Part shown: piece by piece, positions 26,676-36,024 of the stretch
Layout of the letters: each line of letters starts with the position of its first letter
Position numbering within the stretch: the first letter of the stretch is position 1
Origin: Sphingomonas sp. UBA978
GTDB lineage: Bacteria > Pseudomonadota > Alphaproteobacteria > Sphingomonadales > Sphingomonadaceae
Reading direction: 5' to 3'
Assembly (NCBI RefSeq): GCF_002292295.1
Contig: NZ_DBBS01000011.1
Location: 1 to 64,000, forward strand
DNA length: 64,000 nucleotides
Made by a program: the position numbers and the translations under genes
Notes under the pieces: model-generated
The model's input: the letters and a program-made list of their open reading frames with translations, nothing else
Database searches by the model: none
What the model was told of the DNA's origin: nothing

Positions 26676-26996
26676 ATGAAGTCATTGACGATGGCGATGC
26701 CGCACAATCTGAAGATCGACTCGCTCGGTGAATTTGCAGACAAATTGATCGAGGCTTTTACATCACGGCAAGCTCTTCGCGTAGATCTGTCGTCCGTACC
26801 GACATTCGACGTGTCGATAACCCAGCTGGTCATCCAGCTGATGGCCGCATCCCGACGCCATGCCCTGGCCATCGGCATCGATTTTTCGCTCGTCGGCCCC
26901 CTGCCACCGCCGCTCGCCTCCGTGCTCGAACGCAGCGGCTTCATGACGGGGACCCCCGACGACATCGCATTCTGGCAAGGAGATATCCAGTCATGA
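26676..26996 (+). CDS. STAS-domain protein of the chemotaxis operon
   Basis: A 106-residue single-domain protein. The pattern ALRVDLSSVPTFDVSITQLVIQLMAASRRH is that of STAS domains (anti-sigma-factor antagonist fold), with the S/T phosphorylation site region at DVSITQ. It is the first gene of a chemotaxis operon and its stop overlaps the cheY start by 4 bp. GGGTGAAAAG precedes the ATG. STAS proteins in such operons can be targets of phosphorylation or scaffold CheW/CheA; its role here is unknown. Confidence 0.8.
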   Translation: MKSLTMAMPHNLKIDSLGEFADKLIEAFTSRQALRVDLSSVPTFDVSITQLVIQLMAASRRHALAIGIDFSLVGPLPPPLASVLERSGFMTGTPDDIAFWQGDIQS

Positions 26997-27361
26997 GCGC
27001 CTCGATCCTCACGGTCGACGACAGCGCGAGCCTGCGCATGGCGATCCGCATCGCGCTGACCGGCGCGGGCTATACCGTCACCGAGGCCGGCGACGGCGTC
27101 GAAGGTCTGGCCCGGGCGGCCGAGGCCCGGTTCGACATGATCGTCACCGACCTCAACATGCCCAACATGGACGGGCTGACGATGATCCGCGAACTGCGCA
27201 GCCAGCCCGCGCAGGCCGGTATCCCGATCATCTTCCTGACCACGGAATCGGACGCCGAGATGAAGGCGCAGGCGAAGGCGGCCGGCGCGACCGGCTGGCT
27301 GGTCAAGCCGTTCGTGCCCGAGCAGCTGGTCAAGGTCGCCCGCAAGGTACTCGGCCGATGA
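26993..27361 (+). CDS. cheY: Chemotaxis response regulator CheY
   Basis: A 122-residue single receiver domain. Acidic pocket D9-D10, phosphoacceptor D53 (IVTDLNMPNMDG), T in FLTTES and the conserved lysine in VKPF are all present. CheA would phosphorylate it. The gene overlaps the STAS stop and its own stop overlaps cheA (ATGA). Since no flagellar genes are near, its output target (motor, pili or other) is not known. Confidence 0.93.
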   Translation: MSASILTVDDSASLRMAIRIALTGAGYTVTEAGDGVEGLARAAEARFDMIVTDLNMPNMDGLTMIRELRSQPAQAGIPIIFLTTESDAEMKAQAKAAGATGWLVKPFVPEQLVKVARKVLGR

Positions 27362-29313
27362 GCGTCGACGATCCGATCGCCGCGTTCCGGGTCGAGGCGG
27401 GCGAGCTGCTCGACCAAGTCGAACAGGGGCTGCTCGACCTGACCCACCGGCTGGACGACATGAACCTCGTCAACGCGGTGTTCCGCGGGCTGCACACGCT
27501 GAAGGGTTCGGGCGCGATGTTCGGCTTCGACGCGCTGGCCGGCTTCACCCACCATTGCGAGAGCGTGTTCGACCAGGTCCGCAAGGGCATCGTCCCGGCG
27601 ACCGGGGAGATGGTCGCGGTCATCCTGTCGGCGGGCGACCACATGCGGGCGCTGGTCGACGGCGATGCGCCCAGGGCCGCGGGCGATGCAATCCTCGCGC
27701 GGCTGGCGATCGCGCTGGAGGCGGCGCGCGGGGGAACGGCGCCGGCCGCCACTGCCTCGACCGACGCGCCGGCGGCAGGCTGGCGCCTGTCGTTCCGGCT
27801 GCCGGCCGACGCGGTCGTCAACGGCACCAATCCGCTGGCCTTGCTCGACGAACTGCGGGGGCTGGGGGACTGTACGGTGGTCGCCCGCACCGACACGGTG
27901 CCGGCGCTCGTCGACCTGACCGTCGCCGAGATCCATGTCAGCTGGGACGTGACGCTGACCGGCGACGTGTCGCGCGAGGATATCGAGGACGTCTTCCTCT
28001 TCGTCATCGACGATATGACCCTGTCGATCGAGCCGCTCGACGCGGCCGCAGCGATGCCGGTGCCCGACCTGGGGCCGGTCGCCGTCGACCTGCCGGAGAT
28101 CGACGCGACGTCGGTGGCGATCGAGGCGGGCCGCCCCGCCGGCGAGAGCGTCCGCATCCCCGCCGAGCGGCTGGATGCGCTGATGGACCGGGTCGGCGAG
28201 CTCGTCATCGCGCAGAGCCGCCTGTCGCAGCTCGCGCATCAGGACGGCGGCGTCGCGATGCGCTCCATCTCCGAGGAGATCGAACGGCTCGCCGGCGAAT
28301 TGCGCGACACGATGATGGTGCTGCGCATGGTCCCGGTCGGGCATCTGTTCGGCCGCTTCCGCCGCCTGATCCACGATCTGGCGCGCGAAACCGGCAAGTC
28401 GATCGCGCTCGTCACCGAGGGCGAGGCGACCGAGATCGACAAGACCGTCATCGAACGGCTGTTCGATCCGCTCGTCCACCTGATCCGCAACAGCTGCGAC
28501 CACGGGCTGGAAACGCCGGAGCAGCGCCGCGCCGCGGGCAAGGCCGAGGGCGGCACCGTCCGCCTGTCGGCGCATCAGGTGGGCGGCGAGGTCATCATCA
28601 CCATCCGCGACGATGGCCGCGGCATCGACCGTGCGCGCGTTCGCGCCAAGGCGGAGGCGAACGAGTTGATCGCGCCCGGCCAGCCGCTGACCGACGGCGA
28701 ACTGCTCCACCTGATCTTCCATCCCGGCTTCTCGACCGCGGCGACGGTGACCAATCTGTCGGGGCGCGGTGTCGGCATGGACGTGGTCAAGCGCACGATC
28801 GAGAGCCTGCGCGGCACGATCGACATCGCCTCGACCGACGGCGAGGGGTCGACGATCACGCTGCGCATCCCGCTGACTCTGGCGATCATCGAGGGGCTGC
28901 TCGTCCGCGTCGGCGACAGCCGCTACGTGATGCCGCTGTCGGCGGTGGAGGAATGCCTCGAACTGTCGCCGGAGGAGGATCGGCGCGCCCGCGGGCAGAA
29001 CCTCATCACGCTGCGCGAGCGGCTGGTGCCGTTCGTCCGCCTGCGCGAACTGTTCGCCACCGGCACGCCACCCGATCCCTATCAGAAGATCGTCGTCGTC
29101 GCGGTCGGCAACGAGCGCGTCGGGCTGGTGGTTGACCAGATCATTGGCAACCACCAGACGGTCATCAAGTCGATGACCGCTCTGCACCGTGGCGTCGCCG
29201 CCTTCGCGGGCGCGACCATCCTCGGCGACGGCAACGTCGCCCTGATCCTCGACATCGGCCAGCTCGTCGCGGCGGCCCAGCCCAGGGAGGAGCGGCTGCG
29301 CGCCGCGAGCTGA
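27358..29313 (+). CDS. cheA: Chemotaxis histidine kinase CheA
   Basis: A 651-residue kinase with the full CheA layout. P1 has the phosphorylated H46 (LHTLKGSGAM). A P2-like domain covers about 140-230. P3 dimerisation follows at about 260-325. The P4 ATP site has HLIRNSCDHG (N box), DDGRGID and GRGVGMDVVK. P5 is CheW-like (about 510-640). It receives signals from the MCP through CheW and passes phosphate to CheY and CheB. The gene overlaps cheY by 4 bp and is followed by cheW after one base. Confidence 0.96.
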   Translation: MSVDDPIAAFRVEAGELLDQVEQGLLDLTHRLDDMNLVNAVFRGLHTLKGSGAMFGFDALAGFTHHCESVFDQVRKGIVPATGEMVAVILSAGDHMRALVDGDAPRAAGDAILARLAIALEAARGGTAPAATASTDAPAAGWRLSFRLPADAVVNGTNPLALLDELRGLGDCTVVARTDTVPALVDLTVAEIHVSWDVTLTGDVSREDIEDVFLFVIDDMTLSIEPLDAAAAMPVPDLGPVAVDLPEIDATSVAIEAGRPAGESVRIPAERLDALMDRVGELVIAQSRLSQLAHQDGGVAMRSISEEIERLAGELRDTMMVLRMVPVGHLFGRFRRLIHDLARETGKSIALVTEGEATEIDKTVIERLFDPLVHLIRNSCDHGLETPEQRRAAGKAEGGTVRLSAHQVGGEVIITIRDDGRGIDRARVRAKAEANELIAPGQPLTDGELLHLIFHPGFSTAATVTNLSGRGVGMDVVKRTIESLRGTIDIASTDGEGSTITLRIPLTLAIIEGLLVRVGDSRYVMPLSAVEECLELSPEEDRRARGQNLITLRERLVPFVRLRELFATGTPPDPYQKIVVVAVGNERVGLVVDQIIGNHQTVIKSMTALHRGVAAFAGATILGDGNVALILDIGQLVAAAQPREERLRAAS

Positions 29314-29314
29314 C

Positions 29315-29827
29315 ATGACCCATCCCTCATCACCATCGTCCGGCGACCTGCCGCCGCCCGGCACCCATTTCGAGGTGCTGACCTTCGGCATGGGCGGCGA
29401 AGTGTTCGCGCTCGACGCGGTGCTGGTCCGCGAGATCCTCGACGTCATGCCGCGCACCGCGGTGCCGGGCGCCGATCCGCTGGTCGGCCACGTCATCAAC
29501 TTCCGCGGCCGCGTCATCCCGCTCGCCGACCTGCGTCCGGCCTTCGGGATGGAGCAGGCGGCGGCGACCGCGCTCAGCCGCATCGTCGTCATCGAACTGA
29601 CGATCGACGGCGAGGCGCTGCTGATCGGGCTGACCACCGACCGCGTCGATGCGGTGACGACGCTGAGGGCCGATGCCTGCGAGCAGCCGCCCGCGATCGG
29701 CATGCGCTGGCCGCGCGACCATGTCCGCTGCCTCGTCCGGCGCGCGCACGACGTCGTCGTGATGCCCGACCTGCAGACCGTGTTCCAGACGCTGGCCGAC
29801 CGCGCCGCCGTCACCATTCTTCACTGA
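29315..29827 (+). CDS. cheW: Chemotaxis coupling protein CheW (first copy)
   Basis: A 170-residue CheW protein linking receptor and CheA. Characteristic segments are FEVLTFGMGGEVFALDAVLVREIL, read in parts as VFALDAVLVREIL, and then GHVINFRGRVIPLADLR. The ATG sits one base past the cheA stop, so translation is coupled. A second CheW lies downstream of the receptor gene; the two may couple different arrays. Confidence 0.93.
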   Translation: MTHPSSPSSGDLPPPGTHFEVLTFGMGGEVFALDAVLVREILDVMPRTAVPGADPLVGHVINFRGRVIPLADLRPAFGMEQAAATALSRIVVIELTIDGEALLIGLTTDRVDAVTTLRADACEQPPAIGMRWPRDHVRCLVRRAHDVVVMPDLQTVFQTLADRAAVTILH

Positions 29828-29854
29828 TTTCAACGAGCCCGGGAGGCTTTACCA

Positions 29855-31675
29855 ATGCGTGCTACGATCAAAATGAAGCTGGGGGCGACGTTCGCCATCC
29901 TCGTTTCGATGATGCTGGGCATCGTCGGCGTCGGCATCAGCCGGATGAACGAACTCAACAACGCCATCACCGAGGTCATCGCCGGCCCGGCCGCGCAGCT
30001 CGACACCGTGTTGACGATCGACGCCGCCGCCGGTCGCGTCGTGCGGAACGAGAAGAACCTCGCGATGATAAACGATCCGGTCCGGATGAAGCAGTATCAC
30101 GAGACGATGCTGCAGGAGCGCAATACGATCGATCGCCTGATCGATCAGGGCAGCGCGGCGGCGACCGAGCAGGGCAAGCCGCTGTGGGCGGAGCTCGCAC
30201 CGCAGTGGAATGCGTACAAGCTGCTCAACAGCCGCATCGCCGAGCTGGGCCTCGCGAACCAGAACGAGGCCTCCGCCGCGCTGTCGGTGGGCGAGGGCCG
30301 CGACGCGATGGTGCAGGTGAGCGCGACCATCGCCAAGCTGACCGACCTGCAGCGCAAGCGCATGAAGGAGGCGGACGCCAGCACCACCGCCTTGTACGAC
30401 AATGCACGGACCGTGCTGTTCGCCACCGCGATCCTCGCGCTGCTGGTCGCCATCGGCGGTGCGATCTGGATCTCGCGCGTCGTCTCGGTCGGCCTGAACC
30501 GAGCCCGGACCGCGCTCGATGCGGTGGCGATCGGCGATCTCGACAGCGAGGTGACGGTGACGTCGAACGACGAGATCAAGGACCTGATCGACACGGTCGG
30601 CAACATGACCGCCAACCTGCGCAAATCGGCCGCGCTGGCCGACATGATCGCGCGCGGCGACCTGACGGTCGACTATCAGCCGCTGTCGGACAAGGACAAG
30701 CTGGGCCATTCGCTGGTGTCGATGGTGGAGCGCCTACGCGGCGTCCTCGGTAACGCCACGCTGGCGGCACAGAATGTCGCCGCCGGCACGCAGCAGCTGT
30801 CCTCGACCGCGGACCAGGTGTCGCAGGGTGCGACCGAACAGGCCGCAGCGGCTGAGGAAGCCTCGGCGTCGATGGAGCAGATGACCGCCAACATCAAACA
30901 GAATGCCGACAATGCGGCGCAGACCGAGAAGATCGCGCGCCAGTCGTCGAAGGATGCCGAGGCCAGCGGCGTGGCGGTGGACAAGGCGGTCGGCGCGATG
31001 CGCACCATCGCCGAGAAGATCGGCATCGTGCAGGAAATCGCGCGTCAGACCGACCTGCTCGCGCTGAATGCGGCGGTCGAGGCGGCGCGTGCCGGCGAAC
31101 ATGGCAAGGGCTTCGCGGTGGTCGCCTCCGAGGTGCGCAAGCTCGCCGAGCGCAGCCAGACCGCGGCGGCCGAGATCAGCGCGGTTTCGTCCGACACCGT
31201 CGCCGCGGCGGCACAGGCCGGCGAGATGCTCGCCAAGCTGGTCCCCGACATCCGCCGCACCGCGGAACTGGTGTCCGAGATCAGCGCCGCCTGCCGCGAG
31301 CAGGATATCGGCTCCAGCCAGATCAACGAGGCGATCCAGCAGCTCGACAAGGTGACGCAGGAGAATGCCTCGGCCTCCGAGCAGATCTCGTCGACGTCCG
31401 AGGAACTGGCGGGCCAGGCGGAGGAGCTGCAGGAAGGCATCTCCTTCTTCCAGATCGAGGCGACCTCGGCCAGCGCCCGTCCCGCCGCGCGCGCCACCGC
31501 GCCGGCGGCCCGCAAGCCGGCCGCCGCGAAAAAGGCCGCCGTGCGCGCACCCGCCCGCGCCAAGGCCAAGCCCGGCTCGGTCGCCGACCAGCAGGCTCGC
31601 GTCCGTGGCTTCTCGCTCGACCTGACGCAGGGCGGGGCGGACGGCGAAGACGCCGAATTCGGCCGCGCGGCGTGA
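29855..31675 (+). CDS. Methyl-accepting chemotaxis protein
   Basis: A 606-residue receptor with a first membrane helix (about 9-29), a four-helix-bundle periplasmic sensor of about 160 residues, a second helix (about 188-210), HAMP and the signalling hairpin with the tip DLLALNAAVEAARAGE. Glutamate/glutamine-rich methylation helices flank the tip. The C-terminus is an unusual alanine/lysine/arginine-rich stretch (about 545-590) and there is no NWETF-like CheR tether. GGGAGG precedes the ATG. The ligand cannot be inferred. Confidence 0.94.
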   Translation: MRATIKMKLGATFAILVSMMLGIVGVGISRMNELNNAITEVIAGPAAQLDTVLTIDAAAGRVVRNEKNLAMINDPVRMKQYHETMLQERNTIDRLIDQGSAAATEQGKPLWAELAPQWNAYKLLNSRIAELGLANQNEASAALSVGEGRDAMVQVSATIAKLTDLQRKRMKEADASTTALYDNARTVLFATAILALLVAIGGAIWISRVVSVGLNRARTALDAVAIGDLDSEVTVTSNDEIKDLIDTVGNMTANLRKSAALADMIARGDLTVDYQPLSDKDKLGHSLVSMVERLRGVLGNATLAAQNVAAGTQQLSSTADQVSQGATEQAAAAEEASASMEQMTANIKQNADNAAQTEKIARQSSKDAEASGVAVDKAVGAMRTIAEKIGIVQEIARQTDLLALNAAVEAARAGEHGKGFAVVASEVRKLAERSQTAAAEISAVSSDTVAAAAQAGEMLAKLVPDIRRTAELVSEISAACREQDIGSSQINEAIQQLDKVTQENASASEQISSTSEELAGQAEELQEGISFFQIEATSASARPAARATAPAARKPAAAKKAAVRAPARAKAKPGSVADQQARVRGFSLDLTQGGADGEDAEFGRAA

Positions 31676-32202
31676 CCGCCGCCGGTCTGATGTCCGCCCG
31701 CGGGGACGTGCAGGCCGTCGTGTTCAACCTGGGGGGCGAAACCTTCGCCCTCCCGGTGGGCACGGTGCGCGAGATCCTCGACCATCGCGACGCCTTTCGC
31801 ATGCCGCAGGGGCCGGCGTGGCTCGCCGGGCTGATCGAGGTGCGCGGCGAGGCGATCCCGATGGTGGACCTGCGCATCCGGCTCGGCATGGCCGCTGCCG
31901 CGATCGGCGTCACCACCCGCGTGCTGGTCGTCGACGTGCCGGTCGGTGCCGGGACGGCGGCCGACGGGGCGGACGACGGGGCGCGTCAGCTGACGCTGGG
32001 CCTGATCGTCGACCGCGTGCTCGACGTCGCGAGCTTTCCGGCCGGGGCGATCGAGACGACGCCCGATATCGGGGTGCGCTGGCGCTCCGACTATATCGAC
32101 GGCGTCGTGCGACGGCCCGACGGCTTCGTCGTGCTGCTGGCGGCGGGGCCGATCTTCTCGGGCGACGACGACGCCTTCGTCGCGCTCGATCGCGCCGCCT
32201 GA
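31672..32202 (+). CDS. cheW: Chemotaxis coupling protein CheW (second copy)
   Basis: A 176-residue CheW with VVFNLGGETFALPVG, REILDH, and the GLIEVRGEAIPMVDLR core. The likely start is the GTG at 31672, overlapping the MCP stop (GTGA); an ATG at 31690 is the alternative. It differs from the first CheW by an extra acidic/glycine insert near residues 95-105. Two CheW genes in one operon can adjust array stoichiometry. Confidence 0.9.
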   Translation: MTAAGLMSARGDVQAVVFNLGGETFALPVGTVREILDHRDAFRMPQGPAWLAGLIEVRGEAIPMVDLRIRLGMAAAAIGVTTRVLVVDVPVGAGTAADGADDGARQLTLGLIVDRVLDVASFPAGAIETTPDIGVRWRSDYIDGVVRRPDGFVVLLAAGPIFSGDDDAFVALDRAA

Positions 32203-32228
32203 CCCGCGCAACCGAAAGACGTTTTCCG

Positions 32229-33125
32229 ATGACCATCATGACCGCAGTCCGACCGGGCGGGGCGGCTGCCGTGCCGGCCGCCGCCACCGAACCGCTCGAC
32301 CGGCTCGCGCCGCGCGATTTCCAGCGGCTGGCGGATTTCATCCGCGACGAGGCGGGGATCAAGATGCCCGGCAGCAAGACCATCATGCTGGAGGGGCGCC
32401 TGCGCCGCCGGGTCCGGGCGACCGGCACCGGGACGATCGGCGGCTATTGCGCCTGGTTCTTCGACGGCGGTCGCAACGACGAGGAGGCGGTCCACCTCAT
32501 CAATGCGGTGACGACCAACAAGACCGACTTCTTCCGCGAACCGCGCCATTTCGACTATCTGCGCGACACCGCGCTGCCGGCGCTGCGCGATGCGGGCCGG
32601 CGCCCGGTGCGGGCATGGAGCGCGGCCTGCTCGACCGGCGCGGAACCCTATACGATGGCGATGGTGATGGACGCCTTTGCCGCGCAGTCGGGCGGGCCGG
32701 AGTATGAGATCCTCGCCACCGACCTCGATACCGAGGTGCTGGCGGTGGCGCAGCGCGGCATCTTCCCGGCGGCATCGGTCGACCCGGTGCCGCCGGTGCT
32801 GCGCCAGCGCTACGTCATGACGGCGAAGGCGGCGAAGCGCGACGACGTGCGGATGGCGCCGGCGCTGCGCGCGCGGATCGGCTTCGCGCGGCACAACCTG
32901 ATGGACACGCGCTACGACGTCGGCGCGGCGATGGACCTGATCTTCTGCCGCAACGTCCTCATCTACTTCGACAAGCCGACGCAGGAACAGGTCGTGCGGC
33001 GGCTGGCGGAGTGCCTTCGCCCCGGCGGCTACCTGTTCCTCGGCCATTCCGAATCGATCGCGGGTTTCGACCTGCCCCTGACGACGGTGGCCAACACCGT
33101 CTTCCAACGGACCGCCCATCCATGA
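32229..33125 (+). CDS. cheR: Chemoreceptor methyltransferase CheR
   Basis: A 298-residue SAM-dependent enzyme that methylates receptor glutamates. The N-terminal helical domain is followed by the methyltransferase domain: TTNKTDFFREPRHFD, the SAM motif WSAACSTGAEPYTMAM, DLDTEVL and the LIFCRNVLIYFD segment, then the GGYLFLGHSES end. It overlaps cheB by 4 bp. The N-terminus has a proline/alanine-rich extra leader of about 20 residues. Confidence 0.95.
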   Translation: MTIMTAVRPGGAAAVPAAATEPLDRLAPRDFQRLADFIRDEAGIKMPGSKTIMLEGRLRRRVRATGTGTIGGYCAWFFDGGRNDEEAVHLINAVTTNKTDFFREPRHFDYLRDTALPALRDAGRRPVRAWSAACSTGAEPYTMAMVMDAFAAQSGGPEYEILATDLDTEVLAVAQRGIFPAASVDPVPPVLRQRYVMTAKAAKRDDVRMAPALRARIGFARHNLMDTRYDVGAAMDLIFCRNVLIYFDKPTQEQVVRRLAECLRPGGYLFLGHSESIAGFDLPLTTVANTVFQRTAHP

Positions 33126-34198
33126 AGCCAGTCCGCGTCCTCGTCATCGACGACAGCGCCAGCGTGCGCCAGGCGATGACCGCAATCCTGTCCGCCGATC
33201 CGGGGATCGAGGTGATCGCCGCCGCCGCCGATCCCTTCGCCGCGGCGCGCTACATCCAGGCCGAGGTGCCCGACGTCATCACGCTGGACGTCGAGATGCC
33301 ACGGATGGACGGCATCACCTTTCTGCGCCGGCTGATGAGCCAGCATCCGGTTCCCGTCGTGATGTGCTCGTCGCTGGTCGAGGAGGGGTCGGAAACGCTG
33401 CTCCAGGCGCTGGAGGCGGGTGCGGTCGACATCATCCTGAAACCCCGGATGGGCGTCGCCGACCATATCGCCGAGGCGCATGCGCAGATCTGCGAGACGG
33501 TGAAGGGCGCCGCGGCGGCGCGGCTGGGCGCGCGGCAGGCGGGGCGCGGCATCGCGGCGCCCGCGGCGAAGCTGACCGCCGACGCCGTGCTGCCGCCGCC
33601 CACCGGCCGCGCGATGAGCCGCACGACCGAGATGGTGGTGTGCATCGGCGCCTCGACCGGGGGGACGGAGGCGCTGCGCGCGGTGCTGGAGGCGCTGCCC
33701 GCCAACGCGCCGGGGATCGTCGTCGTCCAGCACATGCCCGAAAGCTTCACCAAGGCGTTCGCGCGGCGGCTCAACAGCCTGTGCGAGGTCGATGTGAAAG
33801 AGGCCGAGCATGGCGACACGGTGATGCGCGGCCATGTGCTGATCGCGCCCGGCGGGTTGCGCCACACCATGCTGGAGCGGCAGGGCGCACGTTATGTCGT
33901 CGCGGTCAAGGAAGGACCGCTGGTGTCGCGGCACCGGCCGTCGGTGGACGTGCTGTTCCGGTCGGCGGCGCGCAATGCCGGCGCCAATGCGGTGGGCGTC
34001 ATCATGACCGGCATGGGCGACGACGGCGCGCGCGGGCTGCTCGAGATGAAACAGGCGGGGGCGCGCACGATCGCGCAGGACGAGGCGACCTCGGTCGTGT
34101 TCGGCATGCCCAGGGAAGCGATCGCACGCGGCGCGGCCGACCGGATCGCGCCGCTCGGCGGGATCGCGCACGAGCTGCTGCTCGCCGCGGCGCGATAG
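33122..34198 (+). CDS. cheB: Chemotaxis methylesterase CheB
   Basis: A 358-residue protein with an N-terminal receiver (D10-D11 pocket, phosphoacceptor D56 in ITLDVEMPRMDG) and a C-terminal methylesterase. The catalytic triad is visible as S178 (IGASTGG), H204 (VVQHMP) and D301 (TGMGDDG). The linker is about 60 residues and alanine-rich. It removes methyl groups from receptors to reset the array. No cheD gene accompanies it. Confidence 0.95.
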   Translation: MKPVRVLVIDDSASVRQAMTAILSADPGIEVIAAAADPFAAARYIQAEVPDVITLDVEMPRMDGITFLRRLMSQHPVPVVMCSSLVEEGSETLLQALEAGAVDIILKPRMGVADHIAEAHAQICETVKGAAAARLGARQAGRGIAAPAAKLTADAVLPPPTGRAMSRTTEMVVCIGASTGGTEALRAVLEALPANAPGIVVVQHMPESFTKAFARRLNSLCEVDVKEAEHGDTVMRGHVLIAPGGLRHTMLERQGARYVVAVKEGPLVSRHRPSVDVLFRSAARNAGANAVGVIMTGMGDDGARGLLEMKQAGARTIAQDEATSVVFGMPREAIARGAADRIAPLGGIAHELLLAAAR

Positions 34199-34219
34199 CG
34201 CCAGAACGAAGGGGGCGTC

Positions 34220-35941
34220 ATGCTACACCAGACCATCACCATCGATTCCGCCGTGCCGGTCGGCGACGATCCCGCGCCGGCGCCGGGCGATTGCCCGATC
34301 CGCACCGAACTGGCGCTGCTCGCCGCCGGGCTCGACACGCGCTTTCTGCGCGCCGGCACCGCGCTGGCCCATGCGGTCGGGATGATCGATCGCGTCATCG
34401 GCGGGCTCGACGGCGTCGTCGCCGCGCTCGACGAACGCACCGCGGGGGTGGCGGTGACCGACCTGCGCCGCGTCGCCGACGCCCTCACCGCGCTGCCCGC
34501 GCGGCAGGCCGGGCGCGCCGGGCGCATGGCCGCGGTCGGCCGGATCTCGCGCGCGCTCAGCGACCATGTCCTCGACATGCACCAGACGCTGCGCGTGCTG
34601 AACATCTATGGCGTCAACATCAAGATCGCCGCATCCGGCGCCGACCAGTTCGTCGATTTCGTCGAGGGGATGGCGACCAAATTGTCGGTCGGCGAAGGCG
34701 AACTGGCCGGCTTCATCGCCCAGCTCAAGGACCTGATGCGCTCGGTCGCGGACGTGCAGCAGGCCGACCGTCTGCTCGCCGCGGAGAGCGCGACGGTGGT
34801 GCCGGAGATCCCGGCGCGCCTCGCCGGCGATGCCGCCGCGCTCGCCGCGCATCTCGCGGGAGTCGCCGTCGTCGCGCGCACCGTCGCCGACATCGCGCGC
34901 CGCGTGCAGGGCAAGGTCGCGGTGGTGCTCGGCGCGATGCAGGTCGGCGACAGCACGCGGCAGCGGCTGGAGCATGTCGTCGCCGCGCTGCAACTGCTCG
35001 AGGCGTGCGGCGGCGACGCGCCGCCCGATCCGGCGGTGGCCGGCCATATCGACCGGCTGCTGGCGGCGCAGATCGAGGGCGCCCGCGACGATTTCGCGCG
35101 CGACACCGCGGCGATGCTGGCCTCGCTCGCCGATCTGGTGCCCGAAACGGACCAGCTGCTCGCGCTGATCGTAGAACAGGGCGACGGCGGCGGCCGCGAT
35201 TTCCTCGACCGGCTGGAACGCGGCATCGCCGATGTCGAACGCGTCACCGGGCGGCTGCGCGATGCCGAGCGGCAGTCGACCGCGATGGTCGGGATCATCA
35301 CCGACACCGTCGCCGGGCTGACCCGGCGGCTGGCGAAGGTCCAGCGCATCCGGTTGCAGGTGCAGGACATCGCCACGAACACCCGGCTGCTGTGCCGCCG
35401 GCACGGCACGATCGGCAAGGCGGTGGCGGTGATCGCGGTCGAGGTGGACGTCTATGCCTGTCGGCTGGCCGGCACCACCGAATGCGTGGCGCGGGTGATC
35501 GCGGACCTCAAGGCGGTCGAGGCGGCGCTGCTCGACGCGGCGGACGCGCAGGCGTCGGACGGGCGCGACATGGGCGACACGCTCGCCGCTGCGCTCGCGG
35601 TCGTCCGCGACGCCTGCCAGCGCACCGGTCTGGTGTCGATGGAGGGCAGCGACGACGCGCGACATCTGGGGGCGTTGCTGATGGCGACGATGCAGGAACT
35701 GGAGAGGGAAGATGCCGTCACCGCCGCGCTGGGTCGGGCCGCCGGGACGCTGGCCGGGCGCACGCCGCCCGCGCCGATGACCCCCGGTGCCGAGGCGACG
35801 CTGCGCGAGCTGCTGCCCCGGATCGGCGCAATGTACACGATGGCGCAGGAACGCACGATCCACGCGGCGTTCCTGCTGCCCGGCATGGACGGCGTCGGTG
35901 CGCCGGTGGTCGACGATGACGACGACGACGGATTGTTCTGA
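34220..35941 (+). CDS. Chemotaxis-operon protein: soluble MCP-like helical protein with CheZ-like motif
   Basis: This 573-residue, almost wholly helical protein ends the operon 21 bp after cheB. It has no membrane segment. Two segments recall the MCP hairpin tip: LRVLNIYGVNIKIAASGAD (about 118-140) and VQDIATNTRLLCRRHGTIGK (about 376-398, followed by AVAVIAVEV). Between them, MQVGDSTRQRLEHV has the spacing D244-x-T-x-Q248 of the CheZ active site (DLTGQ in E. coli). The protein ends with six aspartates and GLF, comparable in character to the acidic, hydrophobic-ended CheY-binding tail of CheZ. No cheZ is otherwise present. I infer a possible CheY~P phosphatase or array partner; none of this is proven. 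Confidence 0.6.
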   Translation: MLHQTITIDSAVPVGDDPAPAPGDCPIRTELALLAAGLDTRFLRAGTALAHAVGMIDRVIGGLDGVVAALDERTAGVAVTDLRRVADALTALPARQAGRAGRMAAVGRISRALSDHVLDMHQTLRVLNIYGVNIKIAASGADQFVDFVEGMATKLSVGEGELAGFIAQLKDLMRSVADVQQADRLLAAESATVVPEIPARLAGDAAALAAHLAGVAVVARTVADIARRVQGKVAVVLGAMQVGDSTRQRLEHVVAALQLLEACGGDAPPDPAVAGHIDRLLAAQIEGARDDFARDTAAMLASLADLVPETDQLLALIVEQGDGGGRDFLDRLERGIADVERVTGRLRDAERQSTAMVGIITDTVAGLTRRLAKVQRIRLQVQDIATNTRLLCRRHGTIGKAVAVIAVEVDVYACRLAGTTECVARVIADLKAVEAALLDAADAQASDGRDMGDTLAAALAVVRDACQRTGLVSMEGSDDARHLGALLMATMQELEREDAVTAALGRAAGTLAGRTPPAPMTPGAEATLRELLPRIGAMYTMAQERTIHAAFLLPGMDGVGAPVVDDDDDDGLF

Positions 35942-36024
35942 ATAAGCGGCGACGTCCGCCACAGGATTCCCTTGTGCTCATCGCGAAAAAGAGGATGCTG
36001 GGTTATCAAGGGGATGCGATCAAT

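Noticed and set aside
27070..29817. A 915-codon minus-strand frame opposite cheY, cheA and cheW
   Set aside because: It is antisense to genes with complete catalytic motifs and has shadow-like composition (many R, D, Q).
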